Assembly: GCA_018257865.1 (NCBI GenBank)
Contig: JAEUBA010000031.1
Coordinates: forward strand, 186,001-250,000
Reading direction: 5' to 3'
DNA: 64,000 bases
From: Stereocaulon alpinum
Lineage: Eukaryota > Ascomycota > Lecanoromycetes > Lecanorales > Stereocaulaceae
Below the pieces are notes generated by a model that saw only the letters and a program-made list of their open reading frames with translations, was not told the origin of the DNA and did not search any database. Both the position numbers and the translations under genes were made by a program. This document shows, in pieces, positions 45,774 through 56,943 of the stretch (position 1 is the first letter of the stretch; the number at the start of each line of letters is the position of its first letter).

Positions 45774-47594
45774 ATGACTCGAGGAGAATACATAGATACA
45801 CCCAATCGAAGCCTAACCAGTCAAGATCCACCTGCGAATATGCTAGCACGTAAGAAGCAGACAGCCAGATATCGAGTACATGAGTGCAGACAGTGCCACG
45901 ACGATCGAACAGGCTGTGATGGAAAGAGAGGTCCAGGTCCTCTCCATAAGTGCTCGCGTTGCAGAATCTTCGATTACAATTGTTATCCACCACGTCCCGA
46001 TGACTGGGAGAACGACTGCGTTACCTGCGGCATGGGCTTCGTGCCCTTCGATGAGGCCCAGGAGGAATGTCAGGGGTGCCTACAACAAAGCTCTAGTAGC
46101 CGTGACGAACCAGCAGACGAAATTGACGTCAAGTCCTACGCCGAACCCTTCATAACCTTCATCACCGAGAACCCGACCGTGTTTCACGCCGTATCAGCCG
46201 TGGGCAAGAGACTGGAGTCCCAAGGTTTCATAAAGCTCTCAGAGCGCGACTCATGGACCAAGCAACTACAAAGAGGTGGGAAATATTTCTTCGAGCGCAA
46301 CGGAAGCAGTGTAATTGCATTTGCTGTGGGCAAGAAGTACAAGTCTGGAAATGGCGCAAGCGTCATTGCTGCCCACATTGATGCTCTTACTACACGTTTA
46401 AAGCCAATTCCTACGTTATCGACGAAGGCGGGTTATGTGCAGCTTGGAGTCGCGCCTTACGCAGGGGCGCTGAACAATACGTGGTGGGACAGGGATCTGG
46501 GTATTGGAGGCAGAGTACTGGTGAATGATAGTAAGAGTGGGAAGATGGAGACGAAGTTGGTGAAGTTGGGTTGGCCTATTGCGAGGATACCGACGTTGGC
46601 GCCACATTTTGGCGCGGCCGCTAATCTGTCGAATCCGAATAAGGAGACGGAGATGGTGCCGATCATTGGACTGGATAATGCGGAGTCAGATGGGGAGAGG
46701 TCAGATAAAGGTTTCAATTCGAGTGTTTTGGGAGGAGCAGGATCATTCGCTGCGACGCAACCACAGCGCCTAGTGAAAGCAATAGCAGGCGAGATGAACA
46801 TACAAGACTGTGAGCGCTGCACAAGTCACTTCAAACGACGCAGAGACTGATATCAAGCAGACAGCACAATCGTAAACTGGGAGCTTGAGCTCTTCGACAC
46901 CCAACCCGCCCAGCTCGGCGGCATAGAAAAGGAATTCATCTTCGCCGGCCGTGTCGACGACAAACTTTGCTCCTTCGCCGCCATCGAAGCCCTCATCGCC
47001 TCCACCGACTCCTCCGACTCCTCCCCCAGCTCCATCAAGCTCGTCGGCTGCTTCGATGACGAAGAAATAGGCTCTCTACTCCGCCAAGGAGCTCACTCTA
47101 ACCTCCTCCCCTCCACCCTCGAACGCATCTGCGAGGCCTTTTCCGAAAAGAGCTGTGGCGCGAACACGATGGCCCAAATGTACGCGAACAGCTTCCTCAT
47201 CAGCGCAGATGTCTCGCACGCCGTAAACCCCAACTTCATGCACGCATATCTCGAGAACCACTCCCCACGCCTAAACGTCGGAATAGCCATCCAAGCGGAT
47301 CCAAACGGGCACACCACAACCGACAGCATCAGTACCGCCTTCTTGCAGCGAGTAGCAGACAAGTGTGATGCGAAGCTGCAGGTCTTCCAGATCCGGAACG
47401 ATTCGAGGTCTGGCGGAACCGTGGGACCAATGTTATCTAGTGCAATGGGTATGAGAGCCATTGATGCCGGGTTGCCGCAGTTGAGCATGCATAGCATTCG
47501 AGCGACGATTGGGATTTTGGATCCCGGGCTGGGGGTGCAGCTGTTTAAGGGCTTCTTTGATCATTTCGAGGAGGTGGATGCTGAGTTTCGATAG
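45774..47594 (+). CDS. M18 aminopeptidase with N-terminal Zn2Cys6 cluster
   Basis: Two exons, 45774..46809 and 46861..47594, give 589 residues; the 51-bp intron joins NIQD-Y to STIVNWELELFD. Residues 38-70 hold six cysteines spaced C-x2-C-x6-C-x11-C-x2-C-x6-C (C38, C41, C48, C60, C63, C70), the fungal Zn(II)2Cys6 binuclear cluster pattern, with CDGKRG like many DNA-binding members. Two more CxxC pairs (C82/C85 and C99/C102) follow. From about residue 118 (DVKSYAEPFITF) the protein is an M18 aminopeptidase: AAHIDAL, NNTWWDRDLGIGGRV, AGRVDDKLCSF, CFDDEEIGS, ISADVSHAVNP and LSMHSIRATIG carry the metal and catalytic residues. Typical M18 enzymes are about 470-510 residues and lack this N-terminus. 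No stop or ATG separates the two parts, so fusion is the simplest reading; alternative 5' exons are possible. Confidence 0.85.
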
Positions 47595-48130
47595 ATCATG
47601 ATAGACATGGAATTGGCGCGAACAAAGTCGTTAAACCTGAGACCATGTACGCCACCGAGGATACGTAGAAGAGCTCCAGAGACCCTACCATACGTAGACC
47701 GCGCCTTCTCAAGCAACCTTACACCATCATGTTCCCTTCTCTCGCCTACGAGGTCCGGTGGCTCTATCCGAGCTTCGACCTCGCATGAATGTCTGCTCCA
47801 GCACTCAGGATCTTGTGCCGTCGAAACACTCTGCAAAAGCTGTTTGGACTAGAAGCTCTGGTGCCTTTAGTCACTGCCTCATGTTAGCTGCTTATGCTCT
47901 CTAAGAGTATGCTTATTTGTTGATGTTACAAAGATGGTAGGTAGAATGGTGGAATGGTCGGGTTAGTAGATGGTTCTGATATTCGGATGTGATTGTGAGG
48001 TTATTCGAGAGCTGCTGTAGCATAGAGTGAGGCATGTAGGTCGCTCGATGTTGGATTGCGGGATATAAGATATATAATCTGAGAACGCTGACCGGCCGTG
48101 ACACACTCAATCGTTAACAACATAGCCTCT
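47595..48130. other. Intergenic, convergent 3' ends
   Basis: Between the M18 peptidase and the LaeA-like methyltransferase. No supported feature. Confidence 0.5.
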
Positions 48131-49204
48131 CTAAGCGTTCAATGGTTTCCTCCCCCAGACAATATGCATATCATTCTGCGCATGTATATGACTATCACTT
48201 AGATCCTTCCTGACCTTAGTCAACAAGATCTGCACCTCATCCGGACTCCATCCCAGCACCCGCGTAAACAGCGCAAGCGAGAACCCCTCCAACCCCTCCT
48301 TAAGCTGCACAAGATTGAATGCCCCAACCTCCTTCAACTTCTTATCCTTCGGCCACATCCCTAGCGGCAATCTAACCTTCTCATGATGCACATCCTCAAA
48401 GCCAGCAGCACGGACCCACTCCTCCAACTGCGGACCCGGCTGCACAGTGCGGCCGCCCTGTTTAGCCGCATTGGCAAAGTCAACGTTCCATTTATCCAAC
48501 CACGTTCCCTTTGTCGTGCCATCTTCGGAATAAGTCACGAAATCACCATCCTGAAGCTCAATGATACCGCCAGGGTTGAGATTCTCATAGCACCGCTCCA
48601 CAAGCTTCGGCCAATCGGCAATCGAACCCGCCATGAACCTCGAATGGATGTAGTCGAACTTTTGTTGATGCGCCCACTGACTCTCCACATCGTCGACCTC
48701 GAACTTTACGTTCTTTGGCACCATAGTCGGCTGTACGGGACTGAAATCGTTCCCAATGATCTCCGCGTCTGGATAACAGTCTCCCATCTCTACACACCAG
48801 ATGCCCGTTCCGGTCCCTAGATCCAAGAATCTCTTGCCCTTGGTGTCGGAAAGAGGAGCGAGGTGGAGCTTCCCATCACAAGCGCGCAAGTACATTTCAT
48901 GTTGTAGGTCCATACGATCTTGTTCTGGCTCATCATTGGGGAAGACGTAGGTGCCAGGGCGGAAAGCATGGTAGCGGCGGCCGTTTTCAGTGGGGAAATT
49001 GAGGACGGAGGAGGTGAGGGAGGCGGTGTAGGTTGAGAGGTCGTCTTCGCTGTAGGACGAGTCGGTGTCGACGGCGATTTGACGTTCGTCTTGGACAGGC
49101 TCTTGGGCTGCGGGTGGTTCTTGGGTGGGCGCAGCCGATTGAGCGGGTGGAGGCTCATGCTCGGGGGCGCTGCTGGGCTGGTGGGTAGAGGTTGACTCGG
49201 CCAT
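48131..49204 (-). CDS. LaeA-like SAM-dependent methyltransferase
   Basis: Single-exon minus-strand gene, 357 residues from MAESTSTHQPSS. The first 55 residues are Pro/Glu/Ala-rich and disordered. A class I methyltransferase follows: NGRRYHAFRPGTYVFPND and the acidic DEPEQDRMDLQHEMY are typical of the LaeA-like group, then the SAM site FLDLGTGTGIWCVEM, motif II IIGNDFSP, and FDYIHSRFMAGSIADW. The late part (GFEDVHHEKVRLPLG, MWPKDKKLKEVG) also matches the group. LaeA controls secondary metabolism and development with VeA/VelB, but fungi have many LaeA-like paralogues whose roles and substrates are unknown; this is more likely one of those. Confidence 0.88.
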   Translation of the reverse strand: MAESTSTHQPSSAPEHEPPPAQSAAPTQEPPAAQEPVQDERQIAVDTDSSYSEDDLSTYTASLTSSVLNFPTENGRRYHAFRPGTYVFPNDEPEQDRMDLQHEMYLRACDGKLHLAPLSDTKGKRFLDLGTGTGIWCVEMGDCYPDAEIIGNDFSPVQPTMVPKNVKFEVDDVESQWAHQQKFDYIHSRFMAGSIADWPKLVERCYENLNPGGIIELQDGDFVTYSEDGTTKGTWLDKWNVDFANAAKQGGRTVQPGPQLEEWVRAAGFEDVHHEKVRLPLGMWPKDKKLKEVGAFNLVQLKEGLEGFSLALFTRVLGWSPDEVQILLTKVRKDLSDSHIHAQNDMHIVWGRKPLNA

Positions 49205-49734
49205 CGGAATTGACGTTTGTGCCTGAGAAGATATGTTTTGGAAGGTTCCGGGGGAGGAGGGGCAAGGGATCAAAAGGCGTTAACGGAGCGGCACAGCCAT
49301 AGATAGAATTACTAGAACTAAAACTAGCAGGGATCGTCTGGTTTAGATCTGATGACAGCGAACGCTCAAGCTTGGCATCTCGATCAGGCTGTTCTCTTGT
49401 TCCAAGCGCATTCCCTTGCTGATGTCCTTTGTCTTCGCAATCCTACACCATCAGTTGATGAACAAGTTCCATAGCGTACAGGTATAACGCCTGAGTATCA
49501 CACTTGTTTCTGCATGCGTTTGTAGAGCTGCAGGTCAAAGCCGAAATCATTGTGCCAGAGTCCAATTCTCAACCAGCCTCTATCCACCATTACCTCTAAA
49601 GGATAACGGGCATAGCGTGGCTAGTCAGAGCTTAGGCTGGACTCCTCAGATTCCAGCAGAACGCACAGGAGACAGTCTGCGTGCCGAGAGCTGCACCTAT
49701 CCAGTTCTGTCCGGGATCTACGTATCGTATAGCA
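49205..49734. other. Divergent promoter region
   Basis: Between the LaeA-like gene and the HET-domain gene. The HET frame stays open upstream of its first ATG but only from non-ATG codons. Nothing else is seen. Confidence 0.5.
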
Positions 49735-51777
49735 ATGGATCAGCCAAGTCATCGAGCCGAGACTTCCACATCTTCGTCGGTAAAATCGAAGAGACAGAGA
49801 CTTTTTCGGTACAAGGATAACCTCATAGCACGATTTCTGCGGACAAAGTCCAAAGAGAACTCATCCCAATATCATTCGCCTGCGAGGCTGGCGTCACCGG
49901 CGGAGACCCCACCTCATCATGAGACCAATCTGGATCAATGTCCACGAGCTGAAGAGCTCCCGAGTCTGATTGAGTCACTCGTATCTAGAGAATCAAACTT
50001 CGAAGATACGCAGTTCCGTTACGAGCCACTTAAGACGCCTACTTCTATTCGCTTAGTGAAACTTCCCGGTACGAGGAGCAGCGATGGTAGTAAAATGATC
50101 CATCTTGAGATGAAGCAGTTCGAATTGTCTGGTATGAGTAAGGACCGCCGCGGAGATCACTTCTATGCATTGTCTTACGTATGGGGAGATCCCAAAAAGG
50201 TCCACACTATAAACCTCAATGGGCAGAAATTTGGAATAACAGAGAACTTGATGTTCTTCTTAAGGCGGAAGTGGCCTTACCACCATCCGCATCACTTTTG
50301 GATTGACGCCATTTGTATCAATCAAGATGACAACAATGAGAAAAGCGAACAGATTTCACGAATGAGAGAAATCTATGAGCATGCGACTCAGGTTCATGCA
50401 GAGCTTGGGCCAGCGCCAGATGAAGACCAGGCGATTGTCGGCAAGATGAAAGATGTCGCTGAATTCGTTCGGAAAGAGAAGCGAAAGTTGAAGTCTCAGA
50501 ATAGTCTCGATTGGAGAGCGGAAATTCGGTTCCCAGCACATTTTCTAGAACCCACCTTATGGACAGACATTGGCAAGGTCTTTAGCAGACCATGGTGGTC
50601 AAGGGTTTGGGTTATGCAAGAGGCAACTGCAGGTAGCCGCAGGAATACACTCTTGTTCTATGGCTATACGTATTGCGCGCTGGTTGATGCAGCCAATTGC
50701 AGCATAGCTCAGGAAACGTTAGACTACCAGAAGCTTTGGCCGCAGGGCCTCAGGATCCACGAATATGCTATTGCTTTGAGAATGTATGAGATTCGGGTTT
50801 TGCGAACACGTCAGCATGGTAGACCCTTATTGGAGATCCTAAGCCATTTCCGCGGGCTCTTGGCCACTGATCCTCGAGACATCCTATATGCTGCATTGAA
50901 CATCGCGAACGATACATCTGAAGGCGAACTGCGTCCAAATTACAGGGCATCCGTGGCGAATGTATATAGAGACCTCGCAGTGTACTATCTGAACGCCCAC
51001 ACTGACCCTCTTGAGATTCTTGCCCATTGCGGAGATGATCACTATTGCTTTACGGTCGAACCAGGATACGCTTCGTGGATCCCTCGTTGGGATCGATTTC
51101 TTAACTGTAAGCCGTGTATCAAGTATACCACATCGAAGACCGGCTTCAAGAGCCGGGTCTATGATGCATGCAGAGTGGGGAAAGGGGACGCTTCAAGTGT
51201 AGCACACCGAGCAGATCACGTACGAATAAGAGATATGACATTGGCTCTACAAGGTTTCCAAATCGACCGAATTGTGATGAGATCAGATCCAGACTATGGG
51301 GGAACAATTGGAGAGTCTATTGATATTGTTGACTCCTGGCTGCCTGCCGATGGAAATGCATCTTATATTTCGGGCGGGACCAAATTCGACGCATTCCGGA
51401 GCACCATAGTTGCAGATGTCTCTGAACATAGACCCAACTCGAACCCTCCAGTGGAAGCTCAACGCGGTTTCAAGATCAGCGGCTTCAATAAGACTCTCGA
51501 TGTACCTGGTATTGACGCGGATTACACAAGTAAATGGACTTGTGACCGCTGCCTCACAACGAGCAAGAAAGGCTATATGGCTCTGGTTAGCCATCAGGTT
51601 GAAGTTGGAGACTTGATATATTGTCTCTTCGGCGGCTCAGTCTTATACGTCTTACGTCCAAAAGGCGACAAATTCTGGTTCATATGTGAGGCTTATGTCC
51701 ACGGATTAATGGACGGCGAAGCGATGGAGATGCTGGCCAGTGGAGAACGGACCGTGGAAGAGATCAACATCATCTAG
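49735..51777 (+). CDS. HET-domain (heterokaryon incompatibility) protein
   Basis: Single exon, 680 residues from MDQPSHRAETSTSS, the first in-frame ATG. Residues about 120-330 form the HET domain with its three usual blocks: FYALSYVWGDPKKVHTI, HHFWIDAICINQDDNNEKSEQ and FSRPWWSRVWVMQEATAG. The following part (GLLATDPRDILYAALNIAN, PNYRASVANVYRDLAVYY) is the common continuation of this protein class. The end has GDLIYCLFGGSVLYVLRP, also frequent in HET proteins. The N-terminal 100 residues are basic and variable. HET proteins mediate non-self recognition and cell death after hyphal fusion; the specific partner here is unknown. Confidence 0.95.
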   Translation: MDQPSHRAETSTSSSVKSKRQRLFRYKDNLIARFLRTKSKENSSQYHSPARLASPAETPPHHETNLDQCPRAEELPSLIESLVSRESNFEDTQFRYEPLKTPTSIRLVKLPGTRSSDGSKMIHLEMKQFELSGMSKDRRGDHFYALSYVWGDPKKVHTINLNGQKFGITENLMFFLRRKWPYHHPHHFWIDAICINQDDNNEKSEQISRMREIYEHATQVHAELGPAPDEDQAIVGKMKDVAEFVRKEKRKLKSQNSLDWRAEIRFPAHFLEPTLWTDIGKVFSRPWWSRVWVMQEATAGSRRNTLLFYGYTYCALVDAANCSIAQETLDYQKLWPQGLRIHEYAIALRMYEIRVLRTRQHGRPLLEILSHFRGLLATDPRDILYAALNIANDTSEGELRPNYRASVANVYRDLAVYYLNAHTDPLEILAHCGDDHYCFTVEPGYASWIPRWDRFLNCKPCIKYTTSKTGFKSRVYDACRVGKGDASSVAHRADHVRIRDMTLALQGFQIDRIVMRSDPDYGGTIGESIDIVDSWLPADGNASYISGGTKFDAFRSTIVADVSEHRPNSNPPVEAQRGFKISGFNKTLDVPGIDADYTSKWTCDRCLTTSKKGYMALVSHQVEVGDLIYCLFGGSVLYVLRPKGDKFWFICEAYVHGLMDGEAMEMLASGERTVEEINII

Positions 51778-52974
51778 CGTCAAAGTCCGTGAATATCATG
51801 TGTGCACGCCGTGACACACCACTGGCGCTATCGTGATGCTTGGTCGGCTGATCAGCACGGACATGGATATAGACCTTAGTGCACCAATGAAGTATGGAAC
51901 GCTTGATCTGGTCAAAGGGCTGGAATCTATCAGGAGTCAAGGCATTTGCGATTCTGATTTTCTGGTTGGATATTGTTTTGGGACTATTTTCAGGCGTATC
52001 CAGGGACGGCCTTTATGATAACCAATCTCCTACTACATAGAGACACGAACTATCTTCTACTCTCAAGCACCGAATCAGCTTGGCACGTTCCAGGTCTTGC
52101 AACATCCTACACCAAACCTCTCCACCACTCTACCGTGACATAGTGTATCACTCCTACCCAATGACCCCAACCTCAACACTGCAGAAGAGTAAAGGGCTGA
52201 AACGTAGCCCACTATACAACAGTGGCAACAAACCAGGATCACAAGAGGAAGGGATACTTTCTCCATCGAAGAAGCCTAGCACCCTCACAGGAACGTAGAA
52301 TCTTTATAACAAGCGTTATCAGGCCGACAACGAAACTCGAGCAATCGGATATTGCTTTTCTGTGCCGCTACCATTTGTATAAGTATTCATGGAATGGTTA
52401 CTAGTCCCGTGACTGTCTGTGACTGGCTGTAAGGTGCTTTGTATACATGGGCTTAGAGGATGTATTGGATGAAGAGGTGGACGCTGTCCGAGAGCTTCAA
52501 AGGTGTACTTTTACTAACATTTGGCGTGTATGTATCGGATAAAGGAGTGTCCCTATTGGGTACTCATCGAGGTCCATCATAGCGGGAGCCTTGATTGCTT
52601 TAGGTTACTAGGACGCTCCTAGACCCCGCCCAGGGGCTGTTGACTGACTCGCAGTGGCAGCTTTCGATTACGATATTAACAAAATTGACGAGAAGCGCAC
52701 TCATGGCAGAAACGCGGGTGCAGGTGTTCCAATCGCGTTAGGCTGGAGCTACCGGGCGTTGTTTGCGCCAGGCAGCACTGCCCTCCCCACTCTTTACAAC
52801 ATCACTCCACGCCAGAAAAATACATAACCACTACACCATTGTACCAGCGCCATTAGGAATCGAACCTAATACAATTAAGTATCAACTACAACACGCCCCT
52901 CCACGACTCAAGTTACTTGACCTTCTGCTTGCCGTTGAAAAATTTGCTACAATTTCCGAATCAGGAGACCAAGC
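51778..52974. other. Intergenic, about 1.2 kb, with tRNA-arm-like sequences
   Basis: No gene is supported. On the minus strand, TTAGG-TTCGATT-CCTAA (52869-52853) is a perfect 5/7/5 T-arm hairpin with a box B match, and TGGTGTAGTGG (52838-52828) matches box A. They lie in the reverse of the normal order, and no acceptor stem can be folded. This is a possible tRNA fragment or chance. Confidence 0.4.
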
Positions 52975-54432
52975 ATGTCAACGCTGCCAAACGTCGCCTG
53001 CAGTCTCCTTCAATTGCCGCACGAATTGTTCGAGATTATCTCAGAGAACCTAGGATATGCAGAGATAGGTTGGTTACGACTCACGTGCAAGACACTCCAA
53101 CACCGGACACATCATCGATTCCGGCAACAATTCTGCCGTCGCGAGACAGATCTATCTACAAACAGCCTACAAAGGTTGATTAATGCTATCAGCCATGAAG
53201 AATTCGGATCAGCGATACAAGACCTCACTATTGTAGCTGCAACTTACGACCCCGCCTATCTCAAAGATCTCATGGACAAGGATAAATATCATGCACCGTC
53301 CCAGTTTTATCAGCGGGCTTTGCCCCGACGTGGACCACACGTTGCCGACTTGACCCCTGAGCAAATGGCACAGGCAAAGTGGGAGTATAACCTCTTTTCA
53401 CAAAGTGCAGCAGAACAGCCCAGCGTGAAAGCTCTCGAACGCCAACTCAACTGCTCTAATACCTCAAACGAGGCTTCTGACACCAATCCAGTGGAGGACG
53501 AAAAGGCTTCGTTGGCCCTCACAATGCTCACCATAGCTTTTTCCCAGCTAGGTAGACTACGAACCCTGTCACTCGAAGCAGCTGTTTACAAGATGGCGGC
53601 AATGCGCCTTCCAGCATACAAATGCACCGAGTGGCCGCAAATGTGGAAGAAAGCTTCCTCCGTCTTCAGTGCAGTCATGACGACGATTGCAGAAAGTCAA
53701 ATGCAAGTTCAACGCCTCAACATATACGGTGGGCAATGGGGCTGCAGTGTACCAACATTCCTCATCGATGATCTAGTCAACAAATTACGTGATCAAGGCC
53801 TGAAAGAAGCATTCGGTGGTCTCAAAGCGCTCGCGCTATGCGTATCCATCAAAGTGAATTACGATAATCCGTATCAGTACCCGGCACCTACGGAGAGTGA
53901 CTACAAGGGCCTGTCAGCTTTCCTCTCTCTGTGTCCAGATTTGAGGGATTTGGATGTACATGTCTATAAATTAAGGCATCAGTGGGACGATGGTGAAAGG
54001 ATATTCACCGAAGTGTCCGACAACTTGAAATTCTCCAGCCTGAACAGATGCACACTAAGGGGGCTACAGTTGCACCAAGGTGATCTTATGACTTTCCTGC
54101 GCAACTCCCCCAATCTTCAAACTCTCGAGCTTCGCAAGCTCAGTCTGCAAGAAAGCAGTTGGCGCCCGGTCTTCGACTACTGCTCGAGTAGCGAGAATAC
54201 CATCGACAAGGTGACACTGCATCTCCTGTACGATCCAGGGTTCCTGTATTTCGGTACGAAATCTGTTCTCGATCTTTTTACATTAGAGGGAGAAGATCTG
54301 AAGAGGGGTATCATCTATCAAATAATTCCGCGTGAAGGGGAATCTGGGTTTGCGGCGTTGCAAGTCGAATATGGTCCGCCGGAGACGGTACCACTCAGGC
54401 TGGAATTTAATGGAATAAGGAGAGAAGGGTAG
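52975..54432 (+). CDS. F-box protein
   Basis: Single exon, 485 residues from MSTLPNVACSLLQLPHEL. The F-box is near residues 10-50: LLQLPHELFEIISENLGYAE, GWLRLTCKTLQHRTHHRF. The remainder is helical and Leu-rich with LRR-like strands late in the protein (LCPDLRDLDVHVYKL, LNRCTLRGLQLHQGDL, NLQTLELRKLSLQES). It has the same overall plan as the F-box protein at 40376-41653 but is not a close copy. Probable SCF substrate adaptor of unknown target; no introns. Confidence 0.82.
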   Translation: MSTLPNVACSLLQLPHELFEIISENLGYAEIGWLRLTCKTLQHRTHHRFRQQFCRRETDLSTNSLQRLINAISHEEFGSAIQDLTIVAATYDPAYLKDLMDKDKYHAPSQFYQRALPRRGPHVADLTPEQMAQAKWEYNLFSQSAAEQPSVKALERQLNCSNTSNEASDTNPVEDEKASLALTMLTIAFSQLGRLRTLSLEAAVYKMAAMRLPAYKCTEWPQMWKKASSVFSAVMTTIAESQMQVQRLNIYGGQWGCSVPTFLIDDLVNKLRDQGLKEAFGGLKALALCVSIKVNYDNPYQYPAPTESDYKGLSAFLSLCPDLRDLDVHVYKLRHQWDDGERIFTEVSDNLKFSSLNRCTLRGLQLHQGDLMTFLRNSPNLQTLELRKLSLQESSWRPVFDYCSSSENTIDKVTLHLLYDPGFLYFGTKSVLDLFTLEGEDLKRGIIYQIIPREGESGFAALQVEYGPPETVPLRLEFNGIRREG

Positions 54433-54971
54433 ACCTGACAATGATGAAGCAGAATTGTACAAGACGATGACGTTCCGGAGTTGGGAATAGCAATCTCCCC
54501 GCGTGTACAACACATATGCGCTAACAAGCCGCTACGTCCTCTCTTAAGGGGTGGATAGATATATACTCCGTATGAAGACGAAGCAAGTGATACTAGCGCG
54601 AACAGCAGGGGTTGGAGCTAGAGAAGACATGACACCGTAGAAGGTCGGAGCAGTGATGAATCAAGTGTTGGCTAGATAGACGCAAGGCTATTATTACAGG
54701 TTCGCGATTATGAGATTGGGGACAGCAATACATCTTACAGGATTGAAACTCAATATTAGCTCAAAGAAAGCCGATAGAGACCCACCGTTAGAGAAGACTG
54801 CACAGGGAAAGCAGCGATTCCCAACCACGAGAGCCCGGAACGGTGGAGAGCCCTGATAGGCAAGAGTATGTAGGAAACCGACTCTACAGCAGCAGCCATA
54901 ATGTCACACCCTACAATCCTAAAACCGAACAAAGCAACTCGCCACACAGCCCTCCAACCCCCCTGCCCCTT
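54433..54971. other. Intergenic
   Basis: Between the F-box gene and the minus-strand methyltransferase gene, so 3' ends converge. C-rich on the plus strand from 54950 onward. Nothing else is seen. Confidence 0.5.
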
Positions 54972-55871
54972 CTACCGCTCCCTCTCCCCAACCCCAACCT
55001 CCCCCTCTCCCCCCTTAACCGCCCTAACAACCCACAACGGATCCACCCCACCCCCCACAACCCCCCACAACCCCCCCGCCCCCCCCCTCCCATCACAAAC
55101 CTCCACAACCTCAATCCCCCTCCACCCACTAAACCACAAAAAATCCCCCACCATCCCCAACCTCTCCTCCTCACCAACCCTCAACCACCTCCCCACCGCC
55201 TTCGTAGGAAAACACCGATTCGAAACAACCAAATGAACCGAACCCCCCGCCCGCGTACGCTCAAGCAAGGACGCAAGAACCTCGAGAGGACGTGTAAGGT
55301 AGTCGATTGAGACGACGCACGCCGTTGCATCGATTGGTTCCAGAGAAGCCGGAATCACAGGATCGATATTTAGATCTTGTAATACGCGTCCCTTGAGTAC
55401 GGGATTCGCATCCAGCTCTTTCTTATTCATACCCAGTCCCACGACCTCCACTCCCTCTTCTCCTCCTCCATTGTCCTTCCCCGCAACAGCCAAGTCCTCT
55501 AGCTCGGGGGGGAAATGGCTTATCCAACTGGAGCACAGATCCAAGATGCGGCCCTTGCGCGGTAAGTTGGCGGCATAGTAGTCCTTTAGCAAGCGGATAG
55601 CGTTGTCGTCGATGTGTGTTACGAAGCGGGGCTGGGCGTAGAAATCTGTGTCGGGGGAGGAGTCTTGGCGGTGGAAGTCGGCGGGGGTGTAGGGGTAGGT
55701 GGTGTGGCGGGGGGTGTAGGGGTGGGTTGGGAATGTGGAGGTGGGGGTTGGGGAGGGGGGTTGGGCGGATTTGGAGGCTGCCATTGTTGAGAAGAGGGCG
55801 GTGGGGAGGGAGATGCTGAGGATTGTGATGGTGCGGGTTAGGGGGGTGCGGGGGAGGTGGAGGGGCATCAT
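54972..55871 (-). CDS. SAM-dependent methyltransferase-like protein, possibly organellar
   Basis: Single-exon minus-strand gene, 299 residues from MMPLHLPRTPLTRTI. The start is basic and hydrophobic (RTPLTRTITILSISLPTALF), suggesting a mitochondrial presequence or a membrane anchor. A divergent class I methyltransferase fold follows: RILDLCSSWISHFPPE as motif I (the usual Gly-rich loop is replaced by CSSW), VVGLGMNKKELDANP as motif II, ACVVSIDYLTRPLEVL and AGGSVHLVVSNRCFPTKA. The same pattern appears in a group of uncharacterised fungal and plant methyltransferase-like proteins. The C-terminus is Gly/Val-rich and maps to long C-runs on the plus strand (55050-55090). Substrate unknown. Confidence 0.72.
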   Translation of the reverse strand: MMPLHLPRTPLTRTITILSISLPTALFSTMAASKSAQPPSPTPTSTFPTHPYTPRHTTYPYTPADFHRQDSSPDTDFYAQPRFVTHIDDNAIRLLKDYYAANLPRKGRILDLCSSWISHFPPELEDLAVAGKDNGGGEEGVEVVGLGMNKKELDANPVLKGRVLQDLNIDPVIPASLEPIDATACVVSIDYLTRPLEVLASLLERTRAGGSVHLVVSNRCFPTKAVGRWLRVGEEERLGMVGDFLWFSGWRGIEVVEVCDGRGGAGGLWGVVGGGVDPLWVVRAVKGGEGEVGVGERER

Positions 55872-56943
55872 TGGGGGTTAGGAAGGGTGGGTGGGGCGGA
55901 GATGGGGAGGTGGGGAGGGAGAGAGGGAGGGAAGTGTATGACGCGAAGATATCTTGTGGCGGCGCATTGGGGCGGATTCGGTGGGAAATTGAGGCTGTAA
56001 GTGGTGAAATTTGGAGTTCTATCAAGCTTGAAGCTACCGAGGCCATCAGATAGCTCATGGCGCTTTGGATCCACGGGACCTGGATCTTGCGATCTTGATG
56101 GAGGTTCTCTGCCTCAGGTTGAAGGTCCGATATGCCTGTCCTGTCGATAAGAGCTGTTAGATTCATATTAGGAACATTGATGCTCGGCCTACTCCGGTAT
56201 GCTACCCATACTTACTCTGATTCTTGCCGTAGGCTCACATCCCGTGCTTCGTTCTTGGTGCAATATGTTTGATTACGTGCTTCTCTTGAGCCCTTGTTGG
56301 ACTTTCGCCAGCTCAATCTGACAGTGTGTTTGCTTGAACAGAACCAACTAAGTTGAGTTCCATGCTCGTACATGTTGCCGTTCAACGGCTCTTCCAAGCC
56401 TTCTAGTAGCTACTTCCAGTCATGTCTTTCGGTACTGTCTTGTCGGAGTGTGCTCGTCCTCACCAAGTCGTTGATGAAACCTGATGTAAGTCGAGCTACT
56501 TCCGGCTCCATTCCGTACGTTATTCCGTCAAAGGCTGCTGTCTACGCAACACAATGCATCAGATCACAGCTCCAACGAAAGAACGTTGTAGGCAATCCTG
56601 GTGAGAATTACTGAATTGACATTGCTTGTACTAGTTGGGACGAATGCCGAACATAAGAGGTATCTTGAACATTACACGCTCAAATGAATGCAGATCTTTC
56701 AGATAGCCGCCCATATTGTATCCCATCCAGTCCTTTATGAACAACCCTACCTCTTGGCTTCCCAGCATCTCGGACGAAATTAGAGATCGTTGCCCAAAGA
56801 CGTAGATTCCACGGAACGAAGAATATGTACCCAACAAACAAGGCTACGGACCGTCCATGACGCGTAAAAAGAAAATGTCCAGAGTATGATGTAACGAAAT
56901 AGACTGTGTGGGGGAGGGTGAATAACTTCCTCCTTTTTGCTCC
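55872..56943. other. Intergenic, about 1.1 kb
   Basis: G-rich on the plus strand next to the methyltransferase start (55872-55935). The rest has only short frames without domains. No RNA gene is seen. Confidence 0.45.
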
